Positions 16,961 to 27,112 are shown, counted from the stretch's first letter. The stretch is 45,854 nt of DNA from Bacteroidota bacterium (GCA_029573235.1 JAKQGX010000006.1:1-45854); one strand, 5' to 3'. Numbers and translations: made by a program. The notes: generated by a model not told the origin, from the sequence alone.

Positions 16961-17103
16961 CTTGGTGTACATCAAACAAAAACGGGCTCTTGTGGTGGAG
17001 GTATTTTATTATAGCGACACCCAATATAATGGCAAACTCGACATTCTCAGCATTTACAATCTTTGCATGAATGCGATACCTTGTTTAATATTATACTCGA
17101 AAT

Positions 17104-17137
17104 AAAAAATCGACTGCCTTGGTGTAAGACAGTCGAT
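17104..17137 (-). terminator. Rho-independent terminator of the uppS-bamA-ompH operon
   Basis: On the reverse strand ATCGACTG, a loop region, and CAGTCGAT (17130-17137 with 17109-17116) form a stem with three further inner pairs (CTT/AAG), followed by six T residues (17104-17109). It lies just after the last ompH stop at 17160. Confidence 0.88.
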
Positions 17138-17159
17138 GTATAAGGTTGATACCAACGAA

Positions 17160-17663
17160 TTATTTGATACCTAATTTAGCTTTTACAAGTGGTAAGATAT
17201 TGTCTGAATCTTTTGCATAAAGCAAGGCTCCTGCGCTAGAGTCAAATACATAATCGTAGTTGTTGGCTTTCGCAACATCTTTAATGGCTTTATCAGCTTT
17301 TTCTAAAATAGGAGTAAACAAGGTTTCTTTTTTCTGCCCTACTTTATCTTGAGCGCTTTGCTGTGTTTGTTGAATGTTTTCTTCCAGTTTTTGCAGGTCT
17401 CTCATTTTCACTTCTTTCACCGCTTCCGTCATGGTCTTTTCTTGTGCTTGAAATTCTTGTCCTTTCTTTTGAAATTCCTTCACCATAGATTCAATCTGTT
17501 CTTGATAGCTTTTAGCAAATTGTTGCAAGGCAGAGTCTGCTTTTTTAGCTTCCGGCATAGATGCCAACAATTCTTGTGAATTGATATACCCAAATTTTTG
17601 TGCTGATACAGATAAGGTGCTACAAACAATGGCTATCACTAAAGCCAGCGTGATTTTCTTCAT
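17160..17663 (-). CDS. OmpH/Skp-family periplasmic chaperone, second copy
   Basis: 167 residues from the ATG whose first base is 17663. A longer frame exists, but MKKITLALVIAIVCSTLSVSAQ is a clear signal peptide. The mature part is a long, Gln/Lys-rich helical arm (about 40-120) with small terminal strands (FGYINSQELLASMPE and YDYVFDSSAGALLYA), the jellyfish fold of Skp, which holds unfolded outer-membrane proteins for the Bam complex. It lies last in the uppS-bamA-ompH-ompH operon, before a strong terminator. Confidence 0.92.
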   Translation of the reverse strand: MKKITLALVIAIVCSTLSVSAQKFGYINSQELLASMPEAKKADSALQQFAKSYQEQIESMVKEFQKKGQEFQAQEKTMTEAVKEVKMRDLQKLEENIQQTQQSAQDKVGQKKETLFTPILEKADKAIKDVAKANNYDYVFDSSAGALLYAKDSDNILPLVKAKLGIK

Positions 17664-17735
17664 TTCAGTAAATTGTGTTTTGTTTTTTTTATTGAGGTGC
17701 AAAGTAAGTACCAAAAGTCTTTTATTCCAATAATA

Positions 17736-18254
17736 TTATTTTGAGCCTAGCAACTTTAACACATCATCGCTTTTATCCAATTTGGGGTCGGCATAAAAGA
17801 GTGTGATGCCTCCGGCTTTGTCTAATACCACTTCGTATCCGTGGCTTTGTGCGTATTTCTGAACCGCATTATACACTTTGTCTTGCACGGGCTTTACTAA
17901 TTCTTGTCGCTTTTTAAAAAGGTCTCCTTCATAACCAAACCGAGCCTTTTGAATGTCTTTTGCGGCTTTTTCTTTTTCCATAATCTCATCCTCTCTTTTC
18001 TTTCTCATCTCATCTGAAAGCATGGGACGCTCGGCTTGATAGGATTTGTAAAGCCGATCTACTTCTTGCATCTTATTATCTATATCCGCTTGCCAAAGTT
18101 TTGAAAGGTTATCTAATGAGGCTTGTGCATTTTTATAATCATTCAGTTTCTCGAGGATATACTTAGAGTCGATGATACAATACTTTTGAGCGGATGCCGA
18201 AAAGCCCATCGCAGTAACCAAGAGCAGGCATAAAAGGAAGCTATACTTTTTCAT
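17736..18254 (-). CDS. OmpH/Skp-family periplasmic chaperone, first copy
   Basis: 172 residues, ATG start, signal peptide to about ASAQ (20-23). Same layout as its neighbour: YCIIDSKYILEKL at the start of the mature protein, a charged helical hairpin rich in Lys/Glu/Gln, and VVLDKAGGITLFYADP near the end. The two copies are diverged and may have separate clients or form mixed trimers. It follows bamA by 27 bases. Confidence 0.92.
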   Translation of the reverse strand: MKKYSFLLCLLLVTAMGFSASAQKYCIIDSKYILEKLNDYKNAQASLDNLSKLWQADIDNKMQEVDRLYKSYQAERPMLSDEMRKKREDEIMEKEKAAKDIQKARFGYEGDLFKKRQELVKPVQDKVYNAVQKYAQSHGYEVVLDKAGGITLFYADPKLDKSDDVLKLLGSK

Positions 18255-18281
18255 TTGTTGTTGGTTTTGGGTTAATAACTA

Positions 18282-20936
18282 TTAATCTGGTTCGAAGCCA
18301 AGCATAAAGGTAAACTTACCAATATCTTTTAAGGAAGTATTTCCGGTGGCTGGGTTGTAACGGTCAAAACCTATGCCATAATCTAATCCCATCAAACCAA
18401 ACATCGGCAATATCAAACGGATACCTAAACCTGCCCCACGATTGAGTTTAAAGGGATTGTATTCTTTGAAACTAGACCATGAATTGGCACATTCATAAAA
18501 GGCCAATCCATAAATGGTAGAGGTAGGACTCATAGAGAAGGGATAACGTACTTCTGCGGTGTATTTATTAAAGATGGTAGCATTCTCGTTGGGATATACT
18601 TCATATCCACGTTGGGCAATGATGTCTCTACCCAAGAAGAAAGAATTTTGTGACAATCCATCGCCCCCAAGTTGGAAACGTTCAAATGGTGAAAACCCAA
18701 TATCAGGATTATAATAACCTAAGAAACCGTATTTGGTAGCAAACTTAAATACTAAGTTGCCAACAATTTTTTGATACCATTCTGCTGTAAAACGGTACTT
18801 ATGGTATTCAATCAATTTATACTTTTCGGATAGTGTTGCGTTGCTAAAATCCTTACCACTCAATGCACTCCAAGGTGGTGTAAACTGAAATACAAAACTG
18901 ATGTTTGAACCGGAAGTCGGATACAGCGGTTGGTTGATAGAATAGCGTGCCAGTACAGTTTTGAAGAAAACATTATTGCTAGTACCATTGCTATACCCAT
19001 CTATTAGGTATGGGTAATTTTTCACCTCATAATAGTTGTAGTTGATACCATAGGTCAATACAAAGTTGTCGTCGGGGAACTGTACCCTTTTGCTCAACGA
19101 AGTACCACCCCCTACAACTTTCAAGTATTGAGGAATGCCACTAACAGGTTGTCCGTATTTACTATAAATGAAATTTACGGTGAAGGCATTGGGCTTACGT
19201 CCTCCCAACCAAGGTTCGGTAAAGGCAAAGTTGAAGGCGCTATAGGAATAAGCATTGGATTGAAAGTTGATAGACAGCTTTTGTCCGTCACCAATGGGTA
19301 ATGGATCCCATAGCTTAGGTTTAAAAATATTTCTCAGTGAGAAGTTGTTAAACATGATACCGATATTGCCATAGAAGCGCACGCCACCACCAAAACCGGC
19401 AGAGAGCTGTAATTGGTCACTTGATTTTTCGGAAACGGTATATTCTATATCTACCGTTCCATTTTCGGGGTGTGGAGTAGGATTGATGCCCGTTTTTTCC
19501 GGGTCAAAAAATCCTAAGTTGGCAATTTCTCTTTGAGAACGTATTAAATCGGAACGGCTGAATTTGTTGCCCGGCAAGGTGCGTAGCTCTCTGCGGATAA
19601 CATGTTCGTTGGTTCGGTCGTTGCCGGCAATAATGATTTTGGCATTGGTGGCTTGTGCACCTTCAGAAATGACCATTTCAAAATTGATGGTATCTCCGAT
19701 GATGGAAACCTCACGCGGTTCAATACGGAAGAAAAGATAACCATCATCCATATACAAACTGCTGACATCTTCGCTGCCATCTCCGGATATTTGAATACCG
19801 AGTCTTTTGTTGAGTAGTTCAGCATTATAAACATCTCCTTTGGTAATACCTAGCACTCTGTTTAATACTTCATCAGAGTATTTAGTATTACCACGCCAAG
19901 TGATATCGCCAAAGTAGTAGCGATGTCCCTCGCCTACTTTCATATCAATGTTCAAATTACCATTCTTAACCGTATATACCGTATCTGCTAGTACCGCAGC
20001 ATCTCGATAGCCCAAAGAGTTGTAGTACCCGATCATCGACTGTTTATCATCCGAAAATTTTTGCTCATTAAACTTGGATGAAGACATAATACTGAGCGGA
20101 CGGAAGTAAGGGTCTAAAGCTTCTAACGCTCTTGTGGGATGCAATAAATCCAGCCCAAAGCCATCTCTTTTGGGATCATAATCTTTGGGATATACGTGTA
20201 CATCATCTGCACGATACAGACTAAGGCGTGCCATTTCTTTCGTAGAACGTAATGTACGTTTCAGGCGCATGTCGGTAGCTACTTCGTTGCCGGAGATATT
20301 TATTTGATTGATTCTGGTTTTAATGCCTTTGTCAATATCAAAAGTGAGCATAACAGAATTGGCTTTCACTGTATCAAAGCGCTCTTCTACACGCACAGAA
20401 ACATTACCGTATCCTTTGTCTTTATAGTATTTCTTAATGCGGTTGATGGCATCTTGCTTGGTAGCATCCGTAACAACGCGGTTTTTCACCAGGTTTATTT
20501 TGTCATTCAGTTCTTGTGCTTCACTCTTTTTAATACCTCTAAAATTCTTTTTGCTCAACCGTGGACGCTCTTGTATGGCAATGTTCAAAAAAACTTTGTC
20601 GCCAATCACCTTGGTTACATCAATACTAACATCCGAAAACAAATCTTGCTTCCAAAGGTTTTTGATGGCTTTTGCTATATTGTCGTTATTGGGAAATATG
20701 AGCTTCTCACCTACTCTCAAACCGGTAACGGCTAATAATAAGTCTTCATCTAAATACTTATTGCCGGAGATGGTGATACCGCCTATTTCGTATTCGTTAG
20801 GGCGTGAAAGTGAAGGCTGTCTGCCCATGCCTGTAGATGATTTCCCCTGTGTGGGCATGGCTATTTGTGCCTGCGCCGTCATACCAGCGAGCAAAAAAAT
20901 TATGGTTAAAAAGTACCGAGTTGTATTATGATGCAT
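18282..20936 (-). CDS. bamA: Outer membrane protein assembly factor BamA
   Basis: 884 residues from ATG 20936, four bases after the uppS stop. The frame could extend 14 residues into uppS, but the signal peptide (YFLTIIFLLAGMTAQAQ) fits the shorter start. POTRA domains occupy about residues 40-460 (recognisable segments GNKYLDEDLL, INQINISGNEVATDMRL, GNTKYSDEVLNRVLG), followed by the 16-strand Omp85 barrel (about 500-884) that ends in phenylalanine-containing MLGFEPD. It is the central insertase for outer-membrane beta-barrels. The neighbouring chaperone genes serve the same pathway. Confidence 0.95.
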   Translation of the reverse strand: MHHNTTRYFLTIIFLLAGMTAQAQIAMPTQGKSSTGMGRQPSLSRPNEYEIGGITISGNKYLDEDLLLAVTGLRVGEKLIFPNNDNIAKAIKNLWKQDLFSDVSIDVTKVIGDKVFLNIAIQERPRLSKKNFRGIKKSEAQELNDKINLVKNRVVTDATKQDAINRIKKYYKDKGYGNVSVRVEERFDTVKANSVMLTFDIDKGIKTRINQINISGNEVATDMRLKRTLRSTKEMARLSLYRADDVHVYPKDYDPKRDGFGLDLLHPTRALEALDPYFRPLSIMSSSKFNEQKFSDDKQSMIGYYNSLGYRDAAVLADTVYTVKNGNLNIDMKVGEGHRYYFGDITWRGNTKYSDEVLNRVLGITKGDVYNAELLNKRLGIQISGDGSEDVSSLYMDDGYLFFRIEPREVSIIGDTINFEMVISEGAQATNAKIIIAGNDRTNEHVIRRELRTLPGNKFSRSDLIRSQREIANLGFFDPEKTGINPTPHPENGTVDIEYTVSEKSSDQLQLSAGFGGGVRFYGNIGIMFNNFSLRNIFKPKLWDPLPIGDGQKLSINFQSNAYSYSAFNFAFTEPWLGGRKPNAFTVNFIYSKYGQPVSGIPQYLKVVGGGTSLSKRVQFPDDNFVLTYGINYNYYEVKNYPYLIDGYSNGTSNNVFFKTVLARYSINQPLYPTSGSNISFVFQFTPPWSALSGKDFSNATLSEKYKLIEYHKYRFTAEWYQKIVGNLVFKFATKYGFLGYYNPDIGFSPFERFQLGGDGLSQNSFFLGRDIIAQRGYEVYPNENATIFNKYTAEVRYPFSMSPTSTIYGLAFYECANSWSSFKEYNPFKLNRGAGLGIRLILPMFGLMGLDYGIGFDRYNPATGNTSLKDIGKFTFMLGFEPD

Positions 20937-20940
20937 GCTG

Positions 20941-21690
20941 CTACTGGTTCGTTTGTATTTGATCGCTTGTTTTTCCAAAGCGACGTTCGCGTTGTTGATA
21001 GTTAATGATGGCTTCTATTAAATGAGGTTTTCTGAAATCGGGCCAATGCACCTCTGTAAAGTATAGTTCGGAATATGCCAATTGATATAGAAGATAATTG
21101 CTAATTCGGTACTCGCCGCTGGTTCTGATCATCAGCTCCGGATCTGGAAAGTTCTTTGTTTCTAAATAGGTAGTGAAAAGGGCGTCATTCAAATCTTCAA
21201 TTTTGTGTTTGCCATCCACTACATCTTGTGAAAACTTTTTGGTAGCTTCTATTATTTCCCAACGAGAGCTATAGCTCAATGCCAAGATTAATTGTACTCC
21301 GGTGTTGCCAGCAGTGATATCCATTGCCTCTTGCAGTTCTTTTTGGCATATCGGGGGCATGGTAGCCATCGCTCCAATAACGTGTAATCTTACGTTGTTC
21401 TTATGTAACTCATCCACTTCTTTCCGAAGGGTGTTTACCAACAACTCCATCAACGCATCTACTTCTGCTTTCGGACGATTCCAGTTTTCGGTAGAGAAGG
21501 CATAGAGGGTTAAATATTGTATGCCTATCTCTCCACAAGCGTTCACAATATCTCTCACACTTACGACCCCTTCATAATGCCCATAGAGACGATCTTGATT
21601 GCGTTCTTTTGCCCAACGTCCATTACCATCCATAATGATGGCTATGTGTTGGGGGAGTTTGGTTCGGTCAAGGGCCGATAAATCACTCAT
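20941..21690 (-). CDS. uppS: Isoprenyl transferase (undecaprenyl diphosphate synthase)
   Basis: 249 residues, ATG start. Elongates farnesyl diphosphate to the C55 lipid carrier for wall and surface polysaccharides. The cis-prenyltransferase signatures are complete: IIMDGNGRWAK with catalytic Asp21, the YLTLYAFSTENWNRP segment, and RTSGEYRISNYLLYQLAYSELYFTE near the C-terminus. It is the first gene of the operon with bamA and two ompH genes. A well-formed promoter lies about 40-70 bases upstream. Confidence 0.96.
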   Translation of the reverse strand: MSDLSALDRTKLPQHIAIIMDGNGRWAKERNQDRLYGHYEGVVSVRDIVNACGEIGIQYLTLYAFSTENWNRPKAEVDALMELLVNTLRKEVDELHKNNVRLHVIGAMATMPPICQKELQEAMDITAGNTGVQLILALSYSSRWEIIEATKKFSQDVVDGKHKIEDLNDALFTTYLETKNFPDPELMIRTSGEYRISNYLLYQLAYSELYFTEVHWPDFRKPHLIEAIINYQQRERRFGKTSDQIQTNQ

Positions 21691-21728
21691 AGTTAATGTG
21701 CGTAATTTCAGAAAGGTGTGCGAAGGTA

Positions 21729-21759
21729 CAAAAATAGAGTGTAGTGTTTCCCTTCAAAA
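21729..21759 (-). promoter_or_regulatory. Bacteroidota-type promoter of the uppS-bamA operon
   Basis: On the reverse strand TTTTG (21755-21759), an 18-base spacer, and TATTTTTG (21729-21736). This matches the -33 TTTG / -7 TAnnTTTG consensus exactly. It lies about 40 bases upstream of the uppS start. Confidence 0.75.
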
Positions 21760-21929
21760 TTTGTTGATGATGGTTTAACGCTGTTTTAACTGCTATTTAT
21801 AAATTTTCACATTTAGTAAAATGCTTCCAATAAATAAAAAGGATAATATCAATTGAAACGAAGCCGTAATCTGTGGGGTGTCAGAAGCACATTTTTGCAT
21901 CCAAAAAAACTTTTCTTATTGTCAGAAAA

Positions 21930-23774
21930 CTATAGTGATAGCGCAACTTGATATGTGAAAACCGGTGTTGCGTTTTCTGAAAGTAGGTAATTCATCTCTT
22001 GGGTAATATAAAGCAATTCGTCTTTATGATAGTTTTTGGCATCCTCAGTAGGAATAATGGTTACCGCAATCACCCTCGCAAAACCCTTCTGTGCACCCGC
22101 TCCTTGTTGGATGGTTTTATTTACGGTAACGTTTTTTAAATATTCACCGTAAAGCTGTATGGCCAGCAGCTTGATGTCTTCAATGCTGACGATTTTTCCA
22201 TGTGATGATATATGACGGCGCAAGGCGTTCTTCTTATCTTCTTCTGATACCGTCTCTCTACCACCCACCAATGGCGTAAGCGTGTATGATGTGCGTGGAT
22301 CTACCAAGGTGTGTTCAAAGCTGTTTAACTGTGTAAATGCTTTTATTTGTCGGGCGTTTTTTACGTTCGTTGTCCAATATTGTATGCTCAACGTTTCGCC
22401 TGTATTCTTGGGTCGCAGCATGACATAGCTGTATTGCTCGCGCAAATCTTTGGCTTGGCGCAGCTGGTCTTGCAACCGTATTAATACCTGGTTTACTTCG
22501 CGGAGCCGGCTCATCAATGTATCATTACTGATGTCGCTAAAATAGGCACTCTCATCTCGAATGGCTTGCATCAACACATTGACCATATCACGCACTTCTC
22601 TTGAATTGGGCTTTGCGACTCCGGTATTGCGCACTGTGGCTTCTCCTTCTGCCAAGTCTTGTTTGAATGGGCTTACTTTATAATTATACTTTCCTGTTGA
22701 GGATTGTATGTCATGCAGGTCTAAAAATGCTCCATCTATTTGTAGAGGAACAATGTTTATCCATGGACTGGTACGATAATTTTGGGTGTTAAACTTTCTA
22801 CTAACTATCGGAAATACATTTGCGGCAATCAACAAACTTTCCAATACATGCCTAGGAAAAGATTTACTCAAAGTAAGGCGGAGGTAAATCATAGGGCTTG
22901 CAAATGCCTTCTGCGCTATTTCTTTGGGCAATACGTTGGCCCAGCTTTCAGGCGGCGTATTGCTTTGCCAAGTGCTTATCGGCTGAGTGTCGGATAGATG
23001 CAGAAACTGTGGCTGGTAAGCACCTGCAATATGTCGATTCAATTTAGCAGTATAGTTGCCGGATTCTTCCAACATGGCTGCCGGGCTGAGGTCAAATTGT
23101 TCCGATAGTGCATAACCTGGTTTTATTGATAAGGGTACATGGTTGATAGTGCATTTGCAACTGCTCAAATGTTTATAAAAAGAGGAAGCTTCGGTATGAG
23201 AACGGAGGTCAAAGTATAGGCTTAACCCTTCTAAGTTTTGAAGGGATGGACTCGCTAAAAATGCCAACTCTATGGATGAAACCGGCAACGAATCGTCTGT
23301 GTTGCTTTCCAACAAAATTTCTTTGGTTCCATTTTCTTTAATCGTAAATACGGTATTGCCAATTAATACATTCTTTAACCGAACCGGCAAAATGGGAAAA
23401 TTACCTACGGGTGTAAAGTAAACATCAGTTGATATACTTCTGGTTTGATTGCCGGTCTTTTGCGTACAGTAAAATTTAGTTGTGTCCGTCACTGTCGTCC
23501 TCTCAGACACAGGAACTGCTTGCATAATGCAAGAGGGTGGCTGTGCTCCAAATGTAGTATCGGGCAACATTAACTCTGCCAGATGATCTAACAATCGGTT
23601 TTGTGATGCCTGTATATCATAATGCACCTTCTCTAATTCGGCAGCACATGCTTCGAGTATCAGCAATACCAGTGGGTCATAGTTTGCTTCAATTTCATTT
23701 TCCGGAATGCCCCATACTTTCGATGCTGTTTTGAGCATTCGATCTCTAATCCGTTCTTTTTTCAGTATATCCAT
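21930..23774 (-). CDS. tssF: Type VI secretion baseplate protein TssF
   Basis: 614 residues, ATG start. A large baseplate wedge component. Recognised by the N-terminal helical hairpin with YDPLVLLILEACAAELEKVHYDI, RLLDHLAELMLP, QPPSCIMQAVP, and by its place after tssE in a T6SSiii operon. With TssG, TssE and TssK it forms the wedge around the VgrG spike. It is the last gene of the reverse arm, with 155 bases between its stop and the uppS promoter and no obvious terminator. Confidence 0.88.
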   Translation of the reverse strand: MDILKKERIRDRMLKTASKVWGIPENEIEANYDPLVLLILEACAAELEKVHYDIQASQNRLLDHLAELMLPDTTFGAQPPSCIMQAVPVSERTTVTDTTKFYCTQKTGNQTRSISTDVYFTPVGNFPILPVRLKNVLIGNTVFTIKENGTKEILLESNTDDSLPVSSIELAFLASPSLQNLEGLSLYFDLRSHTEASSFYKHLSSCKCTINHVPLSIKPGYALSEQFDLSPAAMLEESGNYTAKLNRHIAGAYQPQFLHLSDTQPISTWQSNTPPESWANVLPKEIAQKAFASPMIYLRLTLSKSFPRHVLESLLIAANVFPIVSRKFNTQNYRTSPWINIVPLQIDGAFLDLHDIQSSTGKYNYKVSPFKQDLAEGEATVRNTGVAKPNSREVRDMVNVLMQAIRDESAYFSDISNDTLMSRLREVNQVLIRLQDQLRQAKDLREQYSYVMLRPKNTGETLSIQYWTTNVKNARQIKAFTQLNSFEHTLVDPRTSYTLTPLVGGRETVSEEDKKNALRRHISSHGKIVSIEDIKLLAIQLYGEYLKNVTVNKTIQQGAGAQKGFARVIAVTIIPTEDAKNYHKDELLYITQEMNYLLSENATPVFTYQVALSL

Positions 23775-23813
23775 TGCCGATTGGTTTATTTCTTTTACAA
23801 AATTGAAAGGACA

Positions 23814-24242
23814 TTAATCAAAGGAAAGTGGACCAATAAAAAAACCTGTTTGAAAGCGGAAAGGCTCTTTACTTCGAGCTATTAGCCCTGAGATAATGAT
23901 TTCTATTTTCCTTCTGAGCTGCCTATTGGTTTGTGTAGCATACTCTGATTGTTTTACGTTTACTTCTACCAATACATTAGTCAATCTTTTTTCAAATTGC
24001 TCAATTTGGTTGTTGAGCACTTGGATGATTATCTCTTTCCTTCGGTCATTACTCAAGTGTATGTCATAATCATTGTCCCAAAACAGAGAACCGTATTGCA
24101 AGTTTTGTTTGTTCTCACCGGTATGGGTAGTAATCAACAAGTGTAGGTTGCGGGCAATAGAGTTTTTGATATCGCAAGTACTCAACCGTTCTTGTTGAAA
24201 GAACTTATTGAAATTGAGCGGCAGTTTTAAAAAATCAGGCAT
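23814..24242 (-). CDS. tssE: Type VI secretion baseplate protein TssE (gp25-like)
   Basis: 142 residues, ATG start. Matches the GPW/gp25 family that links the baseplate wedge to the sheath: SIARNLHLLITTHTGE, LQYGSLFWDNDYD and the following helix IEQFEKRLTNVLVEV are the conserved blocks. The usual EFR-type motif is represented here by diverged residues, normal for subtype iii. It lies five bases after tssP and 39 before tssF. Confidence 0.85.
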   Translation of the reverse strand: MPDFLKLPLNFNKFFQQERLSTCDIKNSIARNLHLLITTHTGENKQNLQYGSLFWDNDYDIHLSNDRRKEIIIQVLNNQIEQFEKRLTNVLVEVNVKQSEYATQTNRQLRRKIEIIISGLIARSKEPFRFQTGFFIGPLSFD

Positions 24243-24247
24243 AGCTG

Positions 24248-25279
24248 TTACAGCAGTCTTTTCTTATACTTTATTTTCAAAATGGTCACGCAGTTATTAT
24301 CATCTCTTACCGTTTCTACCGATTTAATATCGTATCGTTTCTTCTTATAAATCTTTTGTACAAATCCATTTACCGTATCCCATTCTGTACCGTTGAGCAA
24401 TACTTTTGTTTTCTCTGCAAGGCATAAATATTGAGTGATGGATTGTAAATCTTTATCACCTGTAGTCACTTGGTTAAATAAGTTGACAAATTCTTCATTT
24501 GGAATAATCATCACTTTAGGTTTTGTGGGCTCTTTCTCATCTATACTTTTATCCAATGGTGTGGGCGGTGGTAATACAGGAACGGTAGGCATTTCGCTAG
24601 GAGTGGGCATGGTAGGTTCTGTAGCGCTTTGCTTCATGAGCACCTGAACATTTTTTCGAAATACTTTATTGGGGTCGCCATCCAGTTTCAATTCTATAAT
24701 TCGAGTACCAGCAATCGGGAAAAGGAATGATGCGGTAGGAGTAGTTTGTGTGGGAAACTCCGGAGAGTTCAATACACTCCATTCGTAAGTATCTGCTGCA
24801 AGCACACAGCTAAAGGCTGCCGGTTCATTGGTATAAAGTACCTCTGCCCCACTGATGGGATTTTCCATAGAAACGTTGGCAGTAGTTTTCACAGGCTCCA
24901 ATCGCACAATAGTCAGTTTATAAGTGGCATCGCATTTTCCATTTACTATTGCTACAACGGTGAAGTTGCCTTCATGCAAAAATGCGTGTGAAACCGTATC
25001 TCCTTTTGCTTTTCCGTTATCGCCAAAATCCCAAACGACATCGTTATTGCCTGCTGCAGAAGTATAGAACTGAATGGTATTACCTAAATAATAAGATTGC
25101 GCCTTACCGGCGGTATATCCTTTGCCAATAATATCAAAGGGAATACAATGAACATTGTTTATCAATTTGTAGGCTAATACGGCAGTGGATAGCACCCCCA
25201 TAATGACCAACAAGAGCCACACACGTGTATCAATGTTTGCTTGGGTTTTGGTAAAAATATTTTTGCCGTTGTTCTTCAT
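24248..25279 (-). CDS. tssP: T6SSiii membrane-complex protein TssP (PKD domain)
   Basis: 343 residues, ATG start. One membrane anchor (about 20-38) leaves most of the protein in the periplasm: a PKD-like domain with WDFGD (83-87), a second beta domain (about 145-210), a Pro-rich linker (about 225-245) and a C-terminal region of about 90 residues. TssP is one of the TssN-Q-O-P-R components that replace TssJLM in the Bacteroidota system. The assignment rests on topology, PKD motif and position between tssO and tssE. Confidence 0.8.
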   Translation of the reverse strand: MKNNGKNIFTKTQANIDTRVWLLLVIMGVLSTAVLAYKLINNVHCIPFDIIGKGYTAGKAQSYYLGNTIQFYTSAAGNNDVVWDFGDNGKAKGDTVSHAFLHEGNFTVVAIVNGKCDATYKLTIVRLEPVKTTANVSMENPISGAEVLYTNEPAAFSCVLAADTYEWSVLNSPEFPTQTTPTASFLFPIAGTRIIELKLDGDPNKVFRKNVQVLMKQSATEPTMPTPSEMPTVPVLPPPTPLDKSIDEKEPTKPKVMIIPNEEFVNLFNQVTTGDKDLQSITQYLCLAEKTKVLLNGTEWDTVNGFVQKIYKKKRYDIKSVETVRDDNNCVTILKIKYKKRLL

Positions 25280-25368
25280 AATGGTGGTTGTTCCGTATGG
25301 CTATCACTTCTATTTTTCAGTAAATAAAATACATTCAACAATTGTGTTACTGTATTTTCAATACATTG

Positions 25369-25884
25369 TTATCGTTGTGTTGACATCAGTTGTAGCCTCA
25401 AAGTATTAGCTTCCGAACGTGCTTGCATCAAATCACTTTTCAAAGATTCAATTTGCTTCATATACTCGCTGAGATTGGCATCTTTACCACTGGCATCACG
25501 TAGTTGTTTTTTGGCAGTCTGTAAATCTGCTAAGCCTTGCACCATATCTTGATAAAGTTTTTTAGTAGCAATGGTGTCGCTAATCATATTATTGAGTGCT
25601 TTCAAGTTGTCACTTATTTTTCCGTCCAACAACTCTGCCTGCACACCGGCTTTATTAATGGTGTCCAACATGCTTTTCACCTCATTGGTTTTGGTGCTAA
25701 AAAGCTCGGCAAAATCACGTTGTTGCTCGTAAGCGGTTACTTGTGTTTGCAAGCGATTGTTTTGCGCATAAGGAACACGCATTCCAAAGAAAACTGCGGC
25801 TAATAGCAAGGCGGTAGTGAGAGAGTAAAATCCAAGGAATATCCAATAGGCCTGTTTTCTTTCTTGAGTATTTTGAGGTTTCAT
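25369..25884 (-). CDS. tssO: T6SSiii membrane-complex protein TssO
   Basis: 171 residues, ATG start. A short cytoplasmic N-terminus, one membrane helix (about 13-35), then a long periplasmic coiled coil (about 40-170), matching the TssO layout specific to subtype iii. It lies between tssK (32 bases) and tssP (89 bases) in the reverse arm. Confidence 0.8.
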   Translation of the reverse strand: MKPQNTQERKQAYWIFLGFYSLTTALLLAAVFFGMRVPYAQNNRLQTQVTAYEQQRDFAELFSTKTNEVKSMLDTINKAGVQAELLDGKISDNLKALNNMISDTIATKKLYQDMVQGLADLQTAKKQLRDASGKDANLSEYMKQIESLKSDLMQARSEANTLRLQLMSTQR

Positions 25885-25915
25885 ACGTTGTTGTAATAAT
25901 AATATTTAATCAAAA

Positions 25916-27091
25916 TCAACTACCAAAAAATCGTCTTTTAGGTTTCTGTGGTTCTGTAGATGTTGGGGTGTTTTCGGTGTATCGTGTTTCTTCTTTTACA
26001 AAAATACCACTGTCTTTTCGCTTACCGATAAACTCAAGCCCGGCAAGGGTATTGAATAGCTTACTGATGACTTTTACAAACTGGATAGTATCAGCGATAT
26101 TGTTGTTGATATCATTGTTGTCATATCGCATATTGGCAACAAGGGTAAACAAACTATCTAATTCTCCTTGGTTTAGTTCGCACCATTCACTCAAATAATT
26201 CATCAACTCTTCTTTACCCGACCCAATTCTTAAATCAATGGTATTCTTCATCACGCGCGATAAGCCGGCAATAGAAGCAAATAATTTTGCGGGAGAATCA
26301 TGTACCGTTACCCATCGAAATTCGGTAATCACTTGTGCGATATACAGCATCATGCGATCACACAAAAACATTACCAATTCGGACAACTCGTTTTGTTGGC
26401 TTTTCTTCAAAATCTTTTGCACTATCTGTGTGCATCGTTGCTCTAATGCACTATAGTATTGGTCTAACTCGCCATGTAGTGCCAGCAAATCGGGATGCGC
26501 ACTGATGCAAAAGGTAGGAGGGATATATTCTTCATCTACATGAATGTCATTTCCATTGGCGCGTACTTTTCCAACCGTCAATGCATAAGGATGGTGGGCA
26601 TATTGTGCATATTGACTAGCGCTCACTATTTGCAATTGATATTTTGGGAAGGCAAAGGGATAGCGAGGAGGGTCTTCAGAAACATCGGGGCTACCGCCCG
26701 GTATGCAGTCAAATGGATTAACCGTAAGTACCATCCAATAGGTGGATTCTCCGGCTGTAGCTTTAAAATCGAAAGAAGTAGCAGGTACACCATCCGTACT
26801 GGTTTCTATCGGAATAGGTAATTGAATGCGGACACCGCCCGAAGTAACCGCTTGGCAAGCACGAACCGACGCTCGCAACGTACCTTGGTTATCAATGGAG
26901 ATGCTCATGGAATAATTGTCTTCACCGGCGGCTGAAGCAGGCAAGATACCAAACCGAATGGGCGACAAGGAAAGAGCCGCCATATCATGTAATTGATTTC
27001 CCCAAGCATGATTCTGCGCAATGAAATGCTGCTTGTTGATTTTCATTCCATCCATCCAATTTATGGGATAGAATTTTATTTGATCTTTCAT
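25916..27091 (-). CDS. tssK: Type VI secretion baseplate protein TssK
   Basis: 391 residues, ATG start. The adaptor that trimerises and ties the baseplate to the membrane complex. The N-terminal shell domain begins with INWMDGMKINKQHFIAQ, followed by SLSPIRFGILP. A helical middle (about 200-310) and small C-terminal region end in a basic stretch (KPKRRF). It is shorter than Proteobacterial TssK (about 440), as usual in this subtype. Confidence 0.87.
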   Translation of the reverse strand: MKDQIKFYPINWMDGMKINKQHFIAQNHAWGNQLHDMAALSLSPIRFGILPASAAGEDNYSMSISIDNQGTLRASVRACQAVTSGGVRIQLPIPIETSTDGVPATSFDFKATAGESTYWMVLTVNPFDCIPGGSPDVSEDPPRYPFAFPKYQLQIVSASQYAQYAHHPYALTVGKVRANGNDIHVDEEYIPPTFCISAHPDLLALHGELDQYYSALEQRCTQIVQKILKKSQQNELSELVMFLCDRMMLYIAQVITEFRWVTVHDSPAKLFASIAGLSRVMKNTIDLRIGSGKEELMNYLSEWCELNQGELDSLFTLVANMRYDNNDINNNIADTIQFVKVISKLFNTLAGLEFIGKRKDSGIFVKEETRYTENTPTSTEPQKPKRRFFGS

Positions 27092-27112
27092 ACAATTCTA
27101 TTTAATAAGCCA

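Noticed and set aside
20304-20931. Forward ORFs opposite bamA
   Set aside because: Antisense to conserved POTRA coding sequence. The reverse-strand frame explains the region fully.
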